Positions 5,259 through 7,803 of a stretch of DNA of 7,803 nucleotides are shown here, one piece after another. The notes below the pieces were generated by a model. It saw nothing but the letters and a program-made list of their open reading frames with translations. It did not search any database and had not been told where the DNA came from. The stretch spans positions 1 through 7,803 of the forward strand of contig JAFECV010000089.1 of the NCBI GenBank assembly GCA_018241985.1, in the 5' to 3' direction. The stretch is from Pseudomonadota bacterium. GTDB lineage: Bacteria; Pseudomonadota; Gammaproteobacteria; Burkholderiales; Burkholderiaceae_C. The translations under genes were made by a program, and so were the position numbers. Numbering within the stretch: the stretch's first letter is position 1; each line of letters starts with the position of its first letter.

Positions 5259-6565
5259 TCAGGTTCCGGCGATCACCGCGCGCTCGATCAGCCGATCGTC
5301 GCCGAGCACGATCAGCGAGAACAGCAGCTCGTCCAGGCTGGCGGCGCGAGCGGTCCGGTTCGCCAGCAGCGGCGTGGCCCGCGGATCGATCACGATGAAA
5401 TCGGCTTCGCAGCCCGGCTGCAGATTGCCGATCACGCCGCTCAAGCCCAGCGCGCGCGCCGCCCCGGCCGTGTGCTGCCACCACAGGTGCTGCGGCGTCA
5501 GGCTCAATCCGGCGCGCAGCTGGCCGCCGGTCTCGACCGACGCGCGGCCGACGTAGTACGCGGCCAGCATGGTGTGGAACGGGTGAAACTGGTGCCGCCG
5601 CCGACGTCGCTCGCAAGGCCGTATCGGTAGCCGACGCGGTCGGCGCCGCGGAAGTCGAAGAAGCCGCTGCCGAGGAACAGGTTGCTGGTCGGGCTCACCG
5701 CGGCGGCCGCGCCGCTCTCCTTCATCAGCGCGCGGTCCGCCTCGTCAAAGTGGATGCAGTGCGCGTAGATCGCGCGCTCGCGCAGCAGGCCGAAGTCCTG
5801 GTACACCGACAGGTAGCTGCGCGCAGCGGGAAAGAGCTCGCGCACCCAGGCGACCTCGTCGCGGTTCTCCGCCACGTGCGACTGGATCCAGACGTCGGGG
5901 TGCTTCGCCGCCAGCAGGCCGGCGCCGCGCAGCTGCTCAGGCGTGCAGCTCGGCGCGAAACGCGGCGTGATCGCATAGCCGAGCCGGCCCACGCCGTGCC
6001 ACTTCGCCAGCAGCCGCTCGGTGTCGAGCAGCGACTGCTCGGTCTCGTCGCGCAGCCCGTCCGGCGAATGGCGGTCCTGCAGCACCTTGCCGGTGATGAG
6101 GCGCATGCCGCGTGCCTGCGCCGCACCGAACAGCGCGTCGACCGAGTTGGGGTGCGAGGTCGCGAACGCGAGCGCGCTGGTGACCCCGTTGCGCAGCAGC
6201 TCCGCTATGAAAAAGCTAGCTACCTGTGCACTGTATTCGCTGGCTGCAAAGCGTTTTTCCTCTGGAAACGTGTAATGCTCGAGCCACGGCAGCAGCCCTT
6301 CGGCGGGCGCGCCGATCATGTTCGTCTGCGGGTAGTGGATGTGCAGGTCGACGAAACCCGGCGCGATGATGCGCCCGGCCAGATGCTCGGTCTCCACGCC
6401 CGGAAACCGCGCGGCTAGTTCGCGGTACGGCCCGACCGCGTGCACCGCCGGCACGCCGCTGGCCCCTGGCGCGACGACGAGCAGGCCATCCTCGTCGTAG
6501 ATCGCGCATCGGTGCGGATCGCCGTCGGCGGCAAAGCGGAGGATGGCGGCGCGGTAGGCTTTCAT
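5259..6565 (-). pseudogene. guaD: Guanine deaminase, frameshifted
   Basis: Guanine deaminase converts guanine to xanthine and ammonia (purine salvage or catabolism, cytosolic). From ATG 6565 the first frame gives 353 residues. It carries the zinc motif PGFVDLHIHYPQTNMIG (H75, H77), guanine-pocket TPRFAPS (200-206), QSHVAENRDEV (H230, E233), YAHCIHFDEAD (H269), SPTSNLFLGSGFF (291-303) and LASDVGGGTSF with catalytic D320. Directly after TSF the frame is lost and ends at 5504. The correct C-terminus continues in another frame from 5583 to the TGA at 5259: PFHTMLAAYYVGRASVETGG, later LGLSGVIGNLQPGCEADF and a tail with LGDDRLIERAVIAGT. Adding one base near 5583/5584 restores about 435 residues, the family's normal length (E. 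coli GuaD about 439). The downstream part shows no other damage, so the lesion is recent or a sequencing error. As written, the product lacks about 108 C-terminal residues. The gene starts 5 bases after the BMP stop and has no clear Shine-Dalgarno, so translation is probably coupled. Confidence 0.9.
6204..6275. repeat. AT-richer patch inside guaD, possible dispersed-repeat fossil
   Basis: This 72-base stretch is about 46% GC by hand count, while its flanks are far richer in G and C. It reads GCTATGAAAAAGCTAGCTAC and onward, with CTGTATTCGCTGGCTGC, and resembles in layout (GCTAT, A-run, AGCT, GC-rich middle, TATTC, GGCT) short dispersed repeats that I recall from Comamonadaceae genomes. It is read in frame by guaD as residues of the YTFPEEKRFAASEYSAQVAS region without adding length compared with E. 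coli GuaD. The resemblance is from memory and unverified. Confidence 0.3.
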
Positions 6566-6570
6566 GCCGG

Positions 6571-7674
6571 CTATTTTGGGACGCTTCCCTGCACGCCGGA
6601 TACCAGAAAATCCATAGTCTGTATCTGGCTCTCGCTCAGGCTCTGCCCCTTGGGCACGATCAGGCGCCCATGGTTGTCGTCGATCGGGCCGGCAAACGGC
6701 AACAGCCGGCCGCTGGCGATGTCACGCTCGCGCGCGAGCACCTCGCGCCGCACCGCGTCCGGCACCTTGGTCCCGAACCCTTCGAGCCGGATCATGCCGT
6801 CCTTCACGCCGCCCCAATAGCTGCCGCTCTTCCAGGTGCCGTCCAGCACCGCGCGCGCCCGCGCGATGTCGTACGCGCCCCAGTGGTGCGTGATGGCGAC
6901 GATCTGCGCATCGGGCGCCACCTGCCGCATGTCCGAGTGGTACGCGATCGCGAGCTTGCCGCGCTGCTCGGCGGCCTGCATCACCGCGGTCGACGCGGTG
7001 TGGAACGCGATCACGTCGGCGCCGCGGTCGAACAGGCTCATCGCGGCGTCGCGCTCCTTCGGCGGATCGAACCAGCTGTCGACCCACACGACCTTCACCT
7101 GCGCCTTCGGGTCGACCGAGCGCATGCCGAGCGTGAACGCGTTGATGCCCTGCAGCACCTCGGGGATCGGAAAGCCCGCGACGTAGCCGGCGATGTGGGT
7201 CTTGGTCATGCGGCCCGCCGCGATGCCGGACAGGTAGCGCCCCTCGTAATAGCGGGCGTTCGCGACCGCGACGTTCGGTGCCGTCTTGTAGCCGGTGATG
7301 TTCTCGAACTTAACCTCGGGGAAATCCTTCGCGACCTTCAGCGTCGGCTCCATGTAGCCGAAGCTGGGCGTGAAGATCAGCTTGTTGCCGGCGCGCGCGA
7401 GATTGCGGATCACGCGCTCGGCGTCGGGACCTTCCGCGACGTTCTCCACGTAGCTGGTCTGCACGCGATCGCCCAGCGCGGCCTGCAAAGCCTGGCGCCC
7501 GAGTTCATGCTGGTGCACCCAGCCCATGGGCGTCAGCGGCGTGACGTAGACGAAGGCAATCTTCAGCGGAGGGTCCGCGGCGTGCTGGTCCACACCCGCT
7601 GGGCCAGCGGCAAACGACGAAACGGTGAAAAACAGGCAGGCGGCCGCAAAGGCGGCAACGAGGTTTTTGAACAT
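6571..7674 (-). CDS. BMP-family (PnrA-like) ABC transporter substrate-binding protein
   Basis: The 367-residue protein begins with a Sec signal peptide (MFKNLVAAFAAACLFFTVSS, cleavage probably after about residue 22-23), so the mature protein is periplasmic. There is no lipobox Cys. The mature part is a two-lobed periplasmic-binding protein of the basic membrane protein family. LKIAFVYVTPLTPMGWVHQH (37-56) forms the first strand and ligand loop, EGPDAERVIRNLA (81-93) follows, then IFTPSFGYMEP (100-110), YYEGRYLSGIAAG (142-154), IAGYVAGFPIPEV (161-173) and AFTLGMRSVDP (179-189). The second lobe includes DRGADVIAFHTAS (216-228) and AIAYHSDMR (242-250). Family members bind nucleosides or related purine ligands for ABC import. 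Coupling to guaD, 5 bases downstream, fits a purine or purine-derived ligand. The permease and ATPase genes are not in the window. ATG 7674 has AGAGG 6 bases upstream. Confidence 0.92.
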   Translation of the reverse strand: MFKNLVAAFAAACLFFTVSSFAAGPAGVDQHAADPPLKIAFVYVTPLTPMGWVHQHELGRQALQAALGDRVQTSYVENVAEGPDAERVIRNLARAGNKLIFTPSFGYMEPTLKVAKDFPEVKFENITGYKTAPNVAVANARYYEGRYLSGIAAGRMTKTHIAGYVAGFPIPEVLQGINAFTLGMRSVDPKAQVKVVWVDSWFDPPKERDAAMSLFDRGADVIAFHTASTAVMQAAEQRGKLAIAYHSDMRQVAPDAQIVAITHHWGAYDIARARAVLDGTWKSGSYWGGVKDGMIRLEGFGTKVPDAVRREVLARERDIASGRLLPFAGPIDDNHGRLIVPKGQSLSESQIQTMDFLVSGVQGSVPK

Positions 7675-7719
7675 GGTTTTCCTCTACATGGCCCCGAACG
7701 GCGTGAACGGACAGTCGCG

Positions 7720-7742
7720 CGGTCCGCCGGGGCAGCGGACCG
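7720..7742 (-). repeat. Perfect hairpin in the leader of the BMP gene
   Basis: CGGTCCGC (7720-7727) and GCGGACCG (7735-7742) form an 8-bp perfect stem with a 7-base loop. If the TAGAAT box at 7748-7753 is the -10, transcription would start close to 7741, so the stem would sit at the very 5' end of the mRNA, as in stabilising 5' stem-loops. No T-tract follows, so it is not a terminator of the usual kind. Confidence 0.4.
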
Positions 7743-7747
7743 GCGCG

Positions 7748-7753
7748 ATTCTA
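7748..7753 (-). promoter_or_regulatory. Candidate -10 box of the BMP-guaD operon
   Basis: On the minus strand TAGAAT, one mismatch from TATAAT and followed by CGCG, is of the same style as the TACAAT before dcd. No good -35 is seen at 17 bp (GGCGCT). It gives a leader of about 67 bases. The rest of 7685-7803 contains no gene that I can support. Confidence 0.4.
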
Positions 7754-7803
7754 GCGAGGTCTCGCCGCGCAGCGCCGGAGTCGGATCGCGCGGGAACGAA
7801 CGC

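Noticed and set aside
5575..5595. Programmed frameshifting in guaD
   Set aside because: No slippery heptamer, stimulatory Shine-Dalgarno or downstream pseudoknot is evident, and the family is not known to use recoding.
4192..5616. Minus-strand open frame of 474 codons spanning dcd and the IS remnant
   Set aside because: It runs in another frame across dcd and guaD, is Arg/Ala-rich and shows no domain; dcd motifs explain the same bases in a different frame.
4539..5630. Plus-strand open frame of 363 codons opposite dcd and the end of guaD
   Set aside because: It is antisense to two recognised genes with a composition typical of reverse-frame translation. Its first residues ([12 protein letters not shown]) faintly resemble a later IS630 motif, but the match is too weak and overlaps the dcd end.

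Overview
The window looks like chromosomal DNA of a high-GC betaproteobacterium, most likely Burkholderiales (Comamonadaceae-like). This rests on very GC-rich coding sequence, -10 boxes of the TACAAT/TAGAAT type followed by CGCG, a dCTP deaminase of the 188-residue form, and a BMP-type binding protein next to guanine deaminase. The assignment is an inference, because no marker gene is present.

Left part (1-4144): a divergent catabolic cluster. Leftward lie a thiamine-diphosphate (ThDP) enzyme of the acetolactate-synthase fold (194-1876) and, 10 bases behind it, the first 61 codons of a short-chain dehydrogenase (SDR) cut by the window edge (1-183). Rightward lie a LacI/GalR-family regulator (2063-3199) and, 15 bases later, an SMP-30/gluconolactonase-family lactonase (3215-4144). 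The 186-base divergent region carries two near-perfect LacI-type palindromes with a central CG, 66 bp apart centre to centre. The simplest reading is an inducible pathway in which a sugar or polyol is oxidised (SDR), its lactone is hydrolysed (SMP-30) and a 2-keto-acid-like intermediate is processed by the ThDP enzyme, under local LacI-type control. The substrate cannot be read from the sequence.

Middle (4145-4595): no intact gene. It holds the decayed 5' half of an IS630-family transposase, with a good ribosome binding site and start, an internal deletion that removed the helix-turn-helix region, a frame change at an A8 tract and a stop in place of a conserved Trp. It marks the border between the catabolic cluster and the nucleotide-metabolism genes to its right.

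Right part (4596-7803), all leftward: a BMP-family ABC-transporter binding protein (6571-7674); guanine deaminase guaD (5259-6565), which starts 5 bases after the BMP stop and is broken by an apparent one-base deletion near 5583; and dCTP deaminase dcd (4596-5162). BMP and guaD look like a purine uptake and salvage pair; dcd has its own candidate promoter. A 72-base AT-richer patch inside guaD may be a fossil of a dispersed short repeat.

I see no tRNA, rRNA, CRISPR array or phage module. I also see no clearly new molecular system; the most open question is the substrate of the ThDP/SDR/SMP-30 cluster.
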